Of a stretch of DNA of 64,000 nucleotides, positions 11,121-22,288 are shown piece by piece (the stretch's first letter is position 1; every line of letters starts with the position of its first letter). Under the pieces are notes generated by a model. It was not told the DNA's origin, did not search any database, and saw only the letters and a program-made list of their open reading frames with translations. Location of the stretch: positions 189,416,660-189,480,659 of the forward strand of contig BTPG01000003.1 of the NCBI GenBank assembly GCA_036245525.1, given 5' to 3'. The position numbers and the translations under genes were made by a program. Origin of the DNA: Semisulcospira habei. Taxonomy: Eukaryota; Mollusca; Gastropoda; Semisulcospiridae.

Positions 11121-11555
11121 AGTCAAAGCACGACATAAATTTGCCTTTTGGTTCGTCATAAAACAACAAAACAAGTTACTTGACAGTCTGCCCCTGTTTT
11201 TCACACTGAGGTTGCCATACCACGCAGTGGTGTTAAAAGTCAGTATGCTTTCAATCAGGCTTCTATAAACGGATTATAAAAACCTTGCAACTGACATCAA
11301 AACTTCTCAGTCTCCTAAGAAGATACAGACGTTGGTTTGCTTTTTTTTCATAATCAGATCTGTGTTTCCAGTAAAAGACAGCCTACTATCCACAACTGTG
11401 CTGTCCGGATCTCTGAAAAAGCATTGCTGTATACGACTTTTGCCATCGCCGACCTTTTTGTCAGCGAAGTAGACTGGGATAATTCATTTGCCTCGGTATG
11501 TGTATAGTAACGCCCTGAAAGACTACGACATGTGGATGTGGATTGACCATGATAT

Positions 11556-11717
11556 TTCAAGGTTGGTGTCAGAATAGATTGGCGCCTCTAGGCGCCAAGC
11601 TATTCTGACACCAACCTTGAAATATCTGGTCGATCTGCCTCCAGAACTGTGATGTAGGCCTCAGAGGATATCTACAAAAATTTGATAATTTCATCCTCAG
11701 GGCGTAAGGTGTTAAAA
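11556..11717 (+). repeat. TTAA hairpin type C/D-like, left flank lost
   Basis: The core TTTCAAGGTTGGTGTCAGAA and complement are intact around GGCGCCTCTAGGCGCC; the right flank ends CAGGGCGTAAGGTGTTAA. Confidence 0.75.
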
Positions 11718-11729
11718 GACAATGAGTAC

Positions 11730-13296
11730 TGTAACGAAGGTTTTTTTTTTTTCGTGTACTGAGTTAAGTTGTTACGTGTATAAACGTTTATTCTAATAGA
11801 ATAAGTGTGTGCGTGGGTTTTCTGACAATCAGTATAAAGGTGGGTGTTCTATCTCTGTTTACTAGACTCTTTCATCCACCACCACACACGCTTACAAACA
11901 AGGACAAAGGCCACACAGTTATCTCTCTTTGCCCTCTGTTTAACTATTTCTCATAAACTCATATCATATACATTAAATCACACAATTCACATCATACAAA
12001 CAAGTGTTTCACACAAATAATTAAGAAGTGGCGTATAGGCTATTCATAACTTCATCGCTCACACATTCACTCGCTACCGTAGAGGTCGTTGTCTCTCTCT
12101 CTCGAGACGTCACTCGACTCTACTACTCTTTACACTAGTGTCGACACAGTCAAAGATATCACATCGACGACTTGACTTGACGGAGATTTCCCGAACGGAA
12201 TGGTACTAGTCGATGACAGTACTCAGATTAGAATATTCCTAGGCGTGCAATTATCAACGGCGCTAGGCGACATAGGCTACACTGAAGGAACACTGCATGT
12301 GGTCCTGTAGCTCAAATCTGTAGGCTTACTTCGTCACCGTTGCTGCACGTCTGCACCAGCGATGGTAGACGAAGGAGAGATGAAGGCGTTGATGATGTCC
12401 GTATCCGGTCACGTAGACGATACTTTTAGGACAGCTTCATCAGCCACATACGAGGGGTTTCCGCTCCGTACCGGCCCGCTGTACACAACATTTATACACT
12501 CGTAAATTTTCGCTCTTATACTTAAAGAGTCTGAATGTGTCTTCGACACATTATTATACTTCAGAGCGCTCTAGATCATTTCCTTTGTAAAATGTCTTCT
12601 CTATGCCACCATACTACTACAGTCACTATTGTCACAATTCTTATGACAATTCCTATAGCCACTTTAACACTGTGCACACATTTTGCGTACCTACACATAA
12701 TGAATTATGAGCCAAATATTACAATCACAGCTCACCTTCAATTTATAACATATTACTGCACATTCATTTCATCATTAGGTATACCTGATGACATACTGAA
12801 TTACATTCCTATTTCCGTCCCACATTTTCACATATAAATGAATACAACATAACATCCTAGTTATAAACTATATCACCTACAACAATTACATGACCAAACA
12901 AGTATTGACACGAGTCATCGCACTTCCTTCCAACATGGGCTCTTCTGCACTCTAATCATAATAATTCATAAAAAACAATACTTTCCCTTTTCGTATGAAT
13001 AGCTTTACAGGTCATTATAAATACCGATAATAAAAAGAATAAATACCTGTATTCTATATACAGCTATAGAATTCTCTAGCCAGAATTCTTTCTCAGAGCA
13101 CCAACGAACACGTCCGCTCGACTCGGCTGATATGACATCTCTGGCTAGCAATAGTTCCCGATACAACCCTGTCACTCCCACAGGTGACACGTGAACATCG
13201 CTCACCTCTACATTACCGCACGTGAACATTCGGTCCAACTGCTAATGACGTCATACCGTCGTCCGACCGAAACATGCACCAAAGGCGCTCGTTACA
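11730..13296 (-). repeat. Downstream (3') LTR of the gypsy-like element
   Basis: Begins TGTAACGAAGG and ends GCGCTCGTTACA in plus-strand orientation. Nearly identical to 15872-17433, with small differences such as an extra TC pair in the run near 12092 and changes near 12448 (ACGAGGGG here, ACCAGCCGGGG in the other). Confidence 0.93.
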
Positions 13297-13309
13297 CTAC
13301 CCCCCTCTC
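13297..13309 (-). other. Polypurine tract
   Basis: On the minus strand GAGAGGGGGGTAG lies immediately inside the 3' LTR, the expected plus-strand primer position of an LTR retrotransposon. Confidence 0.75.
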
Positions 13310-13599
13310 AACGAAAAAAAGAACCGATCGAGGGTCTTTTTTACAAGTTCTGAGGATAATGTCAAAATACAGCAACGACCACGAAACCTTGATCTATGGA
13401 ACCGATTGATCACGATCAGCGCGCGACAACAGATCCGCGAACACATTCCGTGTACCTGGAAGTGGTTCAAGATTGAATCTAAACTCCTGACAGAGTCATT
13501 GACAGACGACAACATGAGAGGAATAGTGGGAAGATCACCGACATCATCTTGGACAACACCAATAGCCACTGATGGGACAGTATGCCAATCTGAAACGTG

Positions 13600-14764
13600 C
13601 ACATGAGGAACATCACACGGAGTCTCCACAACCTCGACATCTGGAAGCAATAAAGGAGAAATGGAAGACCAGTCGACTAAAACACCTGTTGACAACCGTG
13701 TAGTAGACTCAACAACACCTATAGTCTGGATGAAGACATTCCTGCACAAAATAAGGACCTGACCATGTCATAAGTTTGTTAGAGTCAGTGGGAAGAAGAA
13801 CGAGTACCTCATGAACAGAAAAAGTTCGTGCCTTTGCACGACGGTCAAAGTACCTCTTGTTCTTGACAGACGAATTCGCAGAGGTTTGTGAAGCAATTTC
13901 ACCCATTTCAGAAATAATATTCTTCAAGTCAAAGAGATAAGTGTACAATGGTTTTGCTGATGTATCATTAGAGTTGTGATCTTCGGTCCAGAAATCAGTA
14001 ATGAGAGAAATGGGACCTCTCGGTCTGCGACCGAACATCAGTTCGAAAGGACTGGAACCTGTACTCTGACGGCAATTCTCTACATGCGAAGAGCAATGCA
14101 GGAAGATATCGATGCCAAGCGTTTGGTTGAGAATGAACAACCTTCCGAAGCATAGATTTCAAAGTGCCATGAAACCGTTCAACAGTACCATTTGCTTGAG
14201 GATGGTAAGGAGAAGTACGTATGGCTTGAGTACCACACAAAGCATGAAACTGTTTCATCAAATCTGAGTTAAACTGAGAACTTGATCTGACAGAATTTCC
14301 TTGGGAAAACCTAATCTTGAAAAAATACTCATCAAAGCTTCAGCAACTGCAACAGAAGAAATATCCTTCATAGGAACAGCCTTCGGAAACCTAGTAGCTA
14401 AGTCAATCAAAGTCAGAATATATCTGTGACCTTCAACAGATGGAGGAGACAAAGGCCCAACGAGATCAATAGCGACCCTCTCGAACAGAGTCGAGATAAG
14501 AGGCATAGTCGCCAAAGGAACAGGGGGAACTTTCCCTTTTGAAATTGTTTTCTCTCTTTCCAGTTCTAATGCTAATTGAACATCTGCTTGTTTATTTGCT
14601 AATTCAACTTCCAATTTTTTCTCATCCCTCAATCTTTGTCTCTCAAGACGATCAAAACAATCCTGTACATATTTTCCACGTTCCTTATCAGGGATACCCA
14701 AAGTTGTAGCTTGATCAATAAACGATTGGAACAACTTATCATAATCAGACATGGCTAAGTGCAA
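13600..14764 (-). pseudogene. Gag-integrase fusion remnant, frameshifted
   Basis: Read on the minus strand, an ORF from 14764 starts with a charged Gag-like N-terminus (MSDYDKLFQSF, then Lys/Glu-rich) and passes near 14520 straight into an integrase core (FERVAIDLVGPL carries the first Asp; ILSDQ the second). Frameshifts near 14260 and 14020 move on to HPQANGTVERFHGTLK, whose Glu completes the D,D,E triad, then FELMFGRRPRGP and a C-terminal region ending TWSGPYFVQ. The deleted pol middle and the two shifts make it nonfunctional. Confidence 0.85.
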
Positions 14765-15871
14765 TGTAGATCAACAAACAAACAAAAAAAAAATGTACTA
14801 TACAAGTATCAAAATATTTAAACAGCAAACAGTAAAGTACTAAAGTGTCAACAATGAAATGACAAAATGCAATCACTCACAACAACTATAAATTGTCCTA
14901 TAAACCTTATGAAACAATTAAGTTTCTACAAAAGTAAAATACCAGGATAATGTACAGTCTAAGTTACAATGAAAACAGTAAAATCTTAAAAGTATACAAA
15001 GCAAATTATGTAGCGTATTATCTCAATATGTCTATAAGTAATGAAGTAGTGACAAATTTTATACCAAATATAACACACTAACTCAATATATTCACAACAT
15101 ATGCTGAAAAGCGTCAACTATAGTTGATAGAAGCACAAGGAATATACAGTGAAAAATTAAATTATTAAGTTAAGTTTTAATAAAAATAAAATAATATTAC
15201 CATGTATAATCCTGATAATGGATCAATTTACCAGTTTATATCAATATCAATAGAAAGAAAACTAAAAATTACATGAAACACCTCAAAATAAACCCAACAA
15301 ATTATTAAAGTCTTATCAAACAGAATGAACCAAAGGAAACAATCTGTCAACAACTAAACCAAATCAAAGGAAACAATGTAACAAGAACAACCACATACAT
15401 AAAGACAAAAAATTAGAACATCAAAATCAGTACAAATCAAACAATGAATGAACAAAATAAATTAAATCAAATGGGCTGAAATCCCAACACTATAACCTAC
15501 TTAAAATAAGGGCAAAGAGAACATACACCCAAACACACGCATGAAAGGACAGGACCCTACAATAGCAAAGAACTAGCAAAACAAATACACTCCCACTAAT
15601 AGAAGAATAGAGCTGAAAAAGAGAATAGCAACCCACAGACAGAAAAAGAGCTAAATCCTTAGTGCCCAGAAACTGTACACAGGCACAGCCTTTACACTGG
15701 AGACGGCATATATCACACAAAACACATCCCAGTCATGCACAATATAACAAAATTTCAAAAGAATTAGCCCACTAGTCTACCTATATATACCTATAATAAC
15801 TAGTGGTGCCCTCACTAAATATAAGTATGGATGATTTAATGCTAACACAGAGAAAGTCTAGGGTCACCAAA
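14765..15871 (-). other. Untranslated leader of the gypsy-like element
   Basis: About 1.1 kb of AT-rich sequence without long frames lies between the upstream LTR and the Gag start. A 76-residue minus frame (15490-15720) is hydrophobic but has no recognised homolog. Confidence 0.6.
15850..15870 (-). other. Primer binding site
   Basis: The minus strand reads TGGTGACCCTAGACTTTC just inside the upstream LTR. TGG is complementary to the CCA end of a tRNA, as in LTR elements; the tRNA was not identified. Confidence 0.65.
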
Positions 15872-17433
15872 TGTAACGAAGGTTTTTTTTTTTCGTGTAC
15901 TGAGTTAAGTTGTTACGTGTATAAACGTTTATTCTAATAGAATAAGTGTGTGCGTGGGTTTTCTGACAATCAGTATAAAGGTGGGTGTTCTATCTCTGTT
16001 TACTAGACTCTTTCATCCACCACCACACACACTTACAAACAAGGACAAAGGCCACACAGTTATCTCTCTTTGCCCTCTGTTTAACTATTTCTCATAAACT
16101 CATATCATATACATTAAATCACACAATTCACATCATACAAACAAGTGTTTCACACAAATAATTAAGAAGTGGCGTATAGGCTATTCATAACTTCATCGCT
16201 CACACATTCACTCGCTACCGTAGAGGTCGTTGTCTCTCTCTCGAGACGTCACTCGACTCTACTCTTTACACTAGTGTCGACACAGTCAAAGATATCACAT
16301 CGACGACTTGACTTGACGGAGATTTTCCGAACGGAATGGTACTAGTCGATGACAGTACTCACAGATTAGAATATTCCTAGGCGTGCAATTATCAACGGCG
16401 CTAGGCGACATAGGCTACACTGAAGGAACACTGCATGTGGTCCTGTAGCTCAAATCTGTAGGCTTACTTCGTCACCGTTGCTGCACGTCTGCACCAGTGA
16501 TGGTAGACGAAGGAGAGATGAAGGCGTTGATGATGTCCGTATCCGGTCACGTAGACGATACTTTTAGGACAGCTTCATCAGCCACATACCAGCCGGGGTT
16601 TCCGCTCCGTACCGGCCCGCTGTACACATTTATACACTCGTAAATTTTCGCTCTTATACTTAAAGAGTCTGAATGTGTCTTCGACACATTATTATACTTC
16701 AGAGCGCTCTAGATCATTTCCTTTGTAAAATGTCTTCTCTATGCCACCATACTACTACAGTCACTATTGTCAAAATTCTTATGACAATTCCTATAGCCAC
16801 TTTAACACTGTGCACACATTTTGCGTACCTACACATAATGAATTATGAGCCAAATATTACAATCACAGCTCACCTTCAATTTATAACATATTACTGCACA
16901 TTCATTCATCATTAGGTATACCTGATTACATACTGAATTACATTCCTATTTCCGTCCCACATTTTCACATATAAATGAATACAACATAACATCCTAGTTA
17001 TAAACTATATCACCTACAACAATTACATGACCAAACAAGTATTGACACGAGTCATCGCACTTCCTTCCAACATGGGCTCTTCTGCACTCTAATCATAATA
17101 ATTCATAAAAAACAATACTTTCCCTTTTCGTATGAATAGCTTTACAGGTCATTATAAATACCGATAATAAAAAGAATAAATACCTGTATTCTATATACAG
17201 CTATAGAATTCTCTAGCCAGAATTCTTTCTCAGAGCACCAACGAACACGTCTGCTCGACTCGGCTGATATGACATCTCTGGCTAGCAATAGTTCCCGATA
17301 CAGCCCTGTCACTCCCACAGGTGACACGTGAACATCGCTCACCTCTACATTACCGCACGTGAACATTCGGTCCAACTGCTAATGACGTCATACCGTCGTC
17401 CGACCGAAACATGCACCAAAGGCGCTCGTTACA
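15872..17433 (-). repeat. Upstream (5') LTR of the gypsy-like element
   Basis: TGTAACGAAGG to GCGCTCGTTACA, matching 11730-13296 along its length. Short ORFs inside both LTRs (for example at 12535 and 16673) are duplicated by the repeat and are not independent genes. Confidence 0.93.
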
Positions 17434-17589
17434 AGTACATCATATTTCCCCTCTTCTCAGACCCAAGGAGTTGTAATTGTAGTGAACTAGTCCCCTCACA
17501 GCTACCAACCCCCGCGCTAACAACCCTCCCTACCCAGGCCTGATCCCTGTCACTTTTCAACCTCTCTCTGCACTCTGAGGCAACTGCTT

Positions 17590-17665
17590 ACATCTGGAAG
17601 AGGCCTAAATCCTTATGAGCCCCTGCAAGCAGGGGCTCATGAGAATTTACTGCTCTTGCTAACAT
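17590..17665. repeat. TTAA hairpin type F core
   Basis: GAAGAGGCCTAAATCCTTAT and its partner ATGAGAATTTACTGCTCTTG around GAGCCCCTGCAAGCAGGGG. Confidence 0.65.
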
Positions 17666-18409
17666 GCTCCAACTCCATTCAGACAGACATCTGAAGACGT
17701 ACTGCACGTCACTTTACCTCAGGCAAGAGGAGTCCCCGATGGTTTAGGCGCGTGTCTCGCCCCCGGATTGTCACAAGCAAGCAGTGATCTCTACGCACAG
17801 TCTCGCGTGCGGCGGTCGGCCGTTTCACACACTCTGTTGGTTTGCGGCTGAAGACAACATTGTCAGCAGCGCCAAGCAGCCTGGAAACATCGTTATGCTC
17901 TTGCGTTGGAAGTTACTTATGTGTTTGCTCCGTGCTGGGGACTTTTACTGATTTGTTTGTGCCGTGTGCTAAAGACTTTTTTTTTTTCAAGCCCCTGAGA
18001 CATTGTTTTTAGTGCTGTTTTTTCCCCTCCTTTTTTAGTGTTTGTTTTCCGTGTGCTAAGGACTTTTTACGCTGCTGAGACAGGCACTGGGACATTACGT
18101 CGGTCTGTTTTCGGCGGCTCAGGGGTTTCTTGTTTGTTTGCCTTGTGCTGAAAACTGTTTCTGTTTTGTATACCACGTGCTGAGAGGGATTGTTAAGACC
18201 TTCAGAATTTAGAAACAATCTATTTTTGTTCGTTTCTCTACGCTTTGTCGCTTTTGGAGTGTTAGCTGCAGGGAGGTAATGATGTTTCTGTCACCTCTCT
18301 GAGGATTACGAGTGAACGAGAAATCCGACAGCACTGGTGGGTACGAAGATTTTCTTTATGTTGTGTTGTTGTTGTGTGTATATGTCATGAGCTTATGTCC
18401 ACCGTATTT
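17666..18409. other. Intergenic, degenerate GTGCT-rich repeat
   Basis: The phrase CCGTGTGCTAAGGACTTTTT recurs in loose variants around 17930-18170. It may be a decayed tandem or part of the LINE ending at 18856. No gene is supported. Confidence 0.35.
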
Positions 18410-18482
18410 TCGCCGGTCTGTGATCTTTGGGCCGTACGGCCTCTGATCGCATGCTTCAAAATCACAGACCAGCACACACTAT
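18410..18482. repeat. Palindromic element type H, diverged
   Basis: GCCGGTCTGTGATCTTTGGG pairs imperfectly with CAAAATCACAGACCAGCACA. Confidence 0.7.
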
Positions 18483-18599
18483 TTCAAATTTTGTCCCTGT
18501 GTCCCCGCGATTTTCAAAACAAAACCCATCTTTCCAGGTCGCATATCAAGATTAGCTTAGTCTGGATGTGCTGCATGGAAATGTCTGTTTTCTTATATG

Positions 18600-18858
18600 T
18601 GCACCCCATGTAGGTAGACTGTGGTGTGTGCGTGTGCGTGTGTTTGTGTTTGTTTGTGTATGTGCGTGTGTGTTTCGTGTTAGGAATGTGCCTACATGGT
18701 GCGAGCAGGTGTTTATTTAAAGAGTGAGTGCGTGTTTATTTTGTTCTAATTTTTCTCCTTTTAAAATTATTTGTATGTGCCGTAAAGCGCTCCGAGCTTG
18801 CTGTCTGTGGGGGAAGGGCGCTATGTAAAAACTATGTATTATTATTATTATTATTTGC
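18600..18858 (+). repeat. Probable LINE/SINE 3' tail
   Basis: CCGTAAAGCGCTCCGAGCTT then GAAGGGCGCTATGTAAAAAC and (ATT)n is the 3' tail style of CR1/L2-like elements. A GT-rich run precedes it. No coding part was found. Confidence 0.55.
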
Positions 18859-18881
18859 GTAAGTGTACCTGTAACATTAGC

Positions 18882-18962
18882 CCATTTAGCCCCGACGCAC
18901 TAATAGTAACAATAATATAATAATAATAATAATAATATAATAATAATAATAATAATAATAGT
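18882..18962. repeat. Type-A left end and (AAT)n microsatellite
   Basis: TTAGCCCATTTAGCCCCGAC is a type-A left end that runs straight into AAT repeats (18905-18960). Confidence 0.6.
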
Positions 18963-19130
18963 TTTTGTATAGCGCTGTTCTCCAGAAAAACACTGGACTC
19001 ACTGCGCATGCACAACAGCACACTCTCTCCTCAGACACACGCACAATATACACTACTTTAAACCACCCCATCCCTTCCCAACACCTTCCATTGACTTCCT
19101 CTAGGATCAGAATAAAAGGCAGTCAGCCAA

Positions 19131-19474
19131 CAGTTAGCTAAAGAAGAGTCCGAAATAGCTCAGGCGGTTAAACGTCGGAGCAGGAGAGCGAAGGGAATCG
19201 CCGGGTCGTGGGTTCGAATCCTGTCCCGGCCCCGGTAGCTGGACTCACAATCCAGGGGAAAAAAGCGGATTTGTTCAATAGCATGTCCGTTGAAAGGTCC
19301 TGGTAAATCAAAGTGGCACAGTTGGAGTGCGTCTGAGTTGATCAGTGTTCAGGCCGTACTCCATAGACAATAGATTTCCCTGTCCCCCATAACCCGCCCG
19401 TCAGGGCCGTCCATGATCACCTCGGTGCTGTGGTCGTTAAACCCGAACTAACCAACCAACCAGTTAGCTAAAGA
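19131..19474 (+). repeat. Full-length tRNA-derived SINE type 1 with 14-base target duplication
   Basis: Flanked by CAGTTAGCTAAAGA (19131-19144, 19461-19474). The head has box A-like TAGCTCAGGCGGTTAAACG and box B GGGTTCGAATCC, implying RNA polymerase III transcription from a tRNA-like promoter. The body has GTCCGTTGAAAGGTCCTGG and TACTCCATAGACAATAG, and the tail is ACTAACCAACCAACC. This is the best reference copy in the window. Confidence 0.93.
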
Positions 19475-19540
19475 TTAGCTAAGTGTTAAATGCCCGACAG
19501 AAATGAAAAGTCTTTAAGTGAGCTTTGAACTGTGACACCT

Positions 19541-19657
19541 AGAGATGTATCTACCATGATATTTCAAGGGTAGTGCCCTTGAATTATTATGGTCGATACA
19601 TCTTCAGCGTGTCCATAGTCGACAGGTGACACATCCAAAATGCGGCCGTGGGTTTAA
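19541..19657 (+). repeat. TTAA hairpin type A, collapsed core
   Basis: The hairpin is reduced to TTCAAGGGTAGTGCCCTTGAA. The right flank ends GGCCGTGGGTTTAA and shares its TTAA with the next element. Confidence 0.7.
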
Positions 19658-19747
19658 CCCTGTGCGTGTGGGTAGCGGCTTTAGTCGCGATGATTCCTGT
19701 AGGCATCATCGCGACTAAAACCGCTACCCACACGCACAGAGGGTTAA
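19654..19747. repeat. TTAA hairpin type B, nearly perfect palindrome
   Basis: TTAACCCTGTGCGTGTGGGT at the left pairs with ACCCACACGCACAGAGGGTTAA at the right. The stem continues through GTCGCGATGATTCCTG. The whole 94-base element is one hairpin, so its termini are the ends of its own stem. Confidence 0.9.
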
Positions 19748-19857
19748 TCGTAGTTAAATTGTGGCTTCATGCTTCGTAGTCCTAAAAATTTTAGTGAGGC
19801 CTGAGTAGCTGCTGATTGCTTCGACTGGCAAGACAGATCACAGATCAGCAGACATAA

Positions 19858-20013
19858 ATATACTGACGAACAAAGGAAATGCGATATTTTCGGAATCATC
19901 GGAAACACTTCAGCGTTTTCGAAAATGTCGCCATGTTTGAATCGTCGGAAGCACTTTAGTGTTTCCGAGGATTCCAAAAATGTCGCCACATTTCTCTTGC
20001 TCGTCAGTATAGC
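19858..20013. repeat. Palindromic element type I, enlarged loop
   Basis: Ends ATACTGACGAACAAAGGAAA and TTCTCTTGCTCGTCAGTAT are inverted. The interior repeats the GTCGCCATGTTTGAATCGTC motif, so the loop is longer than in other copies. Confidence 0.75.
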
Positions 20014-20413
20014 AGTTTAGAAGACTTCGTTGTCTCCCATGCTTCACTTCACCCTACAGATTTTGTACGCATACATCCGCCGGCTGTGATATCGACGAAG
20101 TCTGATGTGCTGTGCCTCTATGAACTTGTCTAAGGGCACCAAGTAACAGTAAGTCACGCAGAGCTGATACCTGAACACTGAGACAGGTTTTCGTTTCCCA
20201 GAAATGTTTTGCAGCTTATTAGCTAAATTGCCTGTTGTCAGCGACCTTACTGCGTTGATTCGCTGTTGCATTGCGAACTGAGTAACTGACTGATCCCGCA
20301 GAATAGTAAGTTTGCCACTTGAGTGGAGTCTGAATGAATGAGCCCGTATGAGTTTCATGTTATTATTATTATTATTGTTTTTTTGGTGGCCTTGCGGTGA
20401 GGTCTTAGGTAAT
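20014..20413. other. Intergenic, nothing recognised
   Basis: A short ATT run at 20361-20375. The 104-residue minus frame (20044-20358) has no identifiable family. Confidence 0.4.
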
Positions 20414-20428
20414 TGGTTAGTTCGGGCT

Positions 20429-20587
20429 TTAACTTATTCAACCGTATTTCCCAAATTTTGGAGGCGTTATCTAACGACTATGCACCAGTTGCAGGAGATG
20501 GATCGACCATGATAAAATTCAAGGGTACCCTTGAATTATCATGGTCGATCCATTTTTTGTTGTAGTCCGTCGGGGTTGAATGGGTTA
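20429..20587 (+). repeat. TTAA hairpin type A inside SINE 1
   Basis: Begins TTAACTTATTCAACC. The core is collapsed to TTCAAGGGTACCCTTGAA. It ends GTTGAATGGGTTA and is directly followed by a type-D element. Confidence 0.75.
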
Positions 20588-20769
20588 GCGCATTCTGCCC
20601 CAGGACCGAAATCCCCAAATTGCCACTTTGCCCTCTGAAGGACTGTATTACAATTCTAGAGACTGATCGAGCATATGATAGTTCAAGGGTGGTGCTATTC
20701 TGGCACCACCCTTGAGCTGTCATGCTCGATCCATGTCTTGCTGTGGTGTGTCGGGGCTGACTGCGTTAA
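20583..20769 (+). repeat. TTAA hairpin type D inside SINE 1
   Basis: Starts GGTTAGCGCATTCTGCCCCA. The core is GTTCAAGGGTGGTGCTATTC with its partner CACCACCCTTGAGCTG. It ends GGGGCTGACTGCGTTAA. Confidence 0.75.
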
Positions 20770-20781
20770 AGCCCACGGCAC

Positions 20782-20953
20782 AAGAGTTAAAACGTTAAAC
20801 GGTTAGGGCTTAACGTCTTTTGTCCACCAACGCAGGTGATTTCAAAGACGGGGCACCGAAAAGAGGTCTGCACAAATGTTGACCCCAGCTGGCTTCGAAC
20901 CCACGACCTTTCGGGCCAGAGCCAAACGCTCTACCAACTGAGCTACCCAGAGT
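20782..20953 (-). repeat. tRNA-derived SINE type 2 inserted in SINE 1
   Basis: On the minus strand the head is CTGGGTAGCTCAGTTGGTAG, box B is GGGTTCGAAGCC and the body runs AGCTGGGGTC to GACGTTAAGCCCTAACC. The tRNA-like head folds like a tRNA, but the attached conserved tail marks it as a SINE. Confidence 0.8.
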
Positions 20954-21105
20954 GATGATAATGGACAGCCCTAAGAGGCTTGTTATGGGGGACAGGGACG
21001 ACTAGGGCATGTAGCGTGCGACCTGAAAATTAATCAATTGAGATGCACTGCAGCTGTGCCTCTTTGATTTACCAGCAAATTTCAGCGGACATTTCCTAGG
21101 CTGTG

Positions 21106-21160
21106 TGTGTGGGAGGGGGGGGGGGGGGGAGGGGAGGGGGGATGTAGAGGTGGGGGAGGC
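21106..21160. repeat. G-rich tract
   Basis: G and GGA runs from 21113 to 21160, possible quadruplex former. Confidence 0.7.
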
Positions 21161-21205
21161 GGGCTTTTCTCCGCGAGACAGATGTGCGGTCGTGTCGGTG
21201 CCACA

Positions 21206-21276
21206 CCCTGGTTGTGTCCCTCGATTCGCTACCGCCGATCAGCGGTAGCGAATCGACGGAGACGACCAGTGCGGCC
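21206..21276. repeat. Palindromic element type K
   Basis: GGTTGTGTCCCTCGATTCGC pairs with GCGAATCGACGGAGACGACC around TACCGCCGATCAGCGGTA. Confidence 0.75.
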
Positions 21277-21424
21277 GTGACAATGACTGTCCATCACAGC
21301 TTCAACGCCACGACTCATCCTCACCCCGCAAAGTGAACATTCACCGAGAAGTGACTAAAAGGCGTAACACTTCACAGTGGCGAGGACTTCGCACCTGTCA
21401 GCATTTGTCAAGCGTCATCCTTAT

Positions 21425-21492
21425 GCAACAGGCATTGAGCGTCATGCGCCCCCGCAATTGCGGGGGCTCATGAGGATCTATGCCTATTGCAG
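21425..21492. repeat. TTAA hairpin type F, left arm damaged
   Basis: GCGCCCCCGCAATTGCGGGG is the loop end; the right arm CTCATGAGGATCTATGCC is intact and the left arm is altered. Confidence 0.6.
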
Positions 21493-21565
21493 AAGCACAT
21501 CGTAACGATCGATGCCCTTGTTCTCTGCCGCATTTTCGTCTGTGTTAGTGTACAGGAGGAGAATA

Positions 21566-21806
21566 ACCCTTATCATTCGGAATACACCAGTGTGTGAAAT
21601 AAGTTAAACTAAAATAGTTCAAGGGTAGTGCCAGAATAGCTTGGCGCCTCTAGGCACGAAGCTATTCTGACAGCACCCTTGAACTAAAGCCATTGGTCTA
21701 TATCCTTATCTGTAAGTACTATAATGTAGCTTGCATTATGGCAGTGTGCAAATTTGAAGCTTTTAGCCTCGGTATTATAAATTATGGGTTAATTACATGG
21801 GATGGC
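21566..21806 (+). repeat. TTAA hairpin type C
   Basis: Core GTTCAAGGGTAGTGCCAGAA and partner are followed by the type-C right flank, which also occurs in reverse at 24080-24262 (for example GTACTATAATGTAGCTTGCA). It ends TATGGGTTAA near 21792. Confidence 0.8.
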
Positions 21807-21994
21807 GGGTACTGTCTTAGTGATGGCATTTTGCTGCGCAGTTTCGTCGTCTCACGAGAGGCTGTATACTTCTAAGAGTGATGCCTTCCTGGACGGCACT
21901 GTCACGTAAATCATAAAGAGCACTAGCGTACTCATGCTATCCTGTGCTATTCTGTAATCAGCACACACTATCGCACTATCATGTCTGTTTTACG

Positions 21995-22175
21995 TGGCAA
22001 AGTAGCAGTCGCCTGAATTGAGCAGTATTCAGGACGTCCTTTATAAGCAATAGTTATCGCTGCCAGCCATAACCGCCCGTTAGGGCCGTCCCTTGTCGCT
22101 CCGGTGCCGTGACGTTAAACCCGGAACTCAGTCAATCCAATCAATCGATCAATCAACCAATCGGTCAATCAATCA
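21995..22175 (+). repeat. tRNA-derived SINE type 1, 3' part
   Basis: Body TCGCCTGAATTGAGCAGTAT through AACCGCCCGTTAGGGCCGTC to GACGTTAAACCCGGAACTC, then an expanded CAATCAAT tail. Head missing. Confidence 0.75.
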
Positions 22176-22288
22176 GTTATTGGTGACTATTGCAGCATGA
22201 TTATAAGTGATTGGTGAAATCCTGGCCGTGATGGTGATAATGATGATTGTGATGATGATGATTATATCGGCAAGGTTCATGATTGCGA

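Larger units (their letters stand above)
11725..17438 (-). mobile_element. Ty3/gypsy-like LTR retrotransposon, internally deleted
   Basis: Two long terminal repeats of about 1.56 kb, in the same orientation, bound a 2.6 kb interior, and a 5-base duplication AGTAC flanks the whole (11725-11729, 17434-17438). The LTR ends are TGTAACG and CGTTACA. A tRNA primer site lies beside the upstream LTR and a purine tract beside the downstream LTR, so transcription runs on the minus strand. Only the Gag start and integrase remain: protease, reverse transcriptase and RNase H are missing. The element is nonautonomous and fairly young, as the LTRs differ only by scattered substitutions and small indels. No envelope gene was seen. 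Confidence 0.92.
20414..21090 (-). repeat. SINE type 1 interrupted by TTAA elements and by SINE type 2
   Basis: The minus-strand SINE 1 starts GGTTAGTTCGGGCTTTAA. At its own TTAA (20429-20432) a pair of TTAA hairpin elements is inserted, and the SINE resumes after 20766 with AGCCCACGGCAC. It is then broken again by a SINE 2 and resumes near 20953 (GTGATGATAATGGACAGCCC), continuing to about 21085. Confidence 0.75.

Noticed and set aside
12535..12837. 100-residue ORF and its near copy at 16673-16915
   Set aside because: Both lie in the two LTRs of the same element, and the copies differ by frame-changing indels.
13297..15871. Envelope gene or endogenous retrovirus in the LTR element
   Set aside because: Only Gag-like and integrase sequence was found, so it is treated as a retrotransposon remnant.
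20880..20952. tRNA genes at the SINE heads (also 5330-5433, 19145-19220, 23149-23220)
   Set aside because: Each tRNA-like head is fused to a conserved nontRNA body that recurs elsewhere, and several copies have target duplications; they are SINEs.
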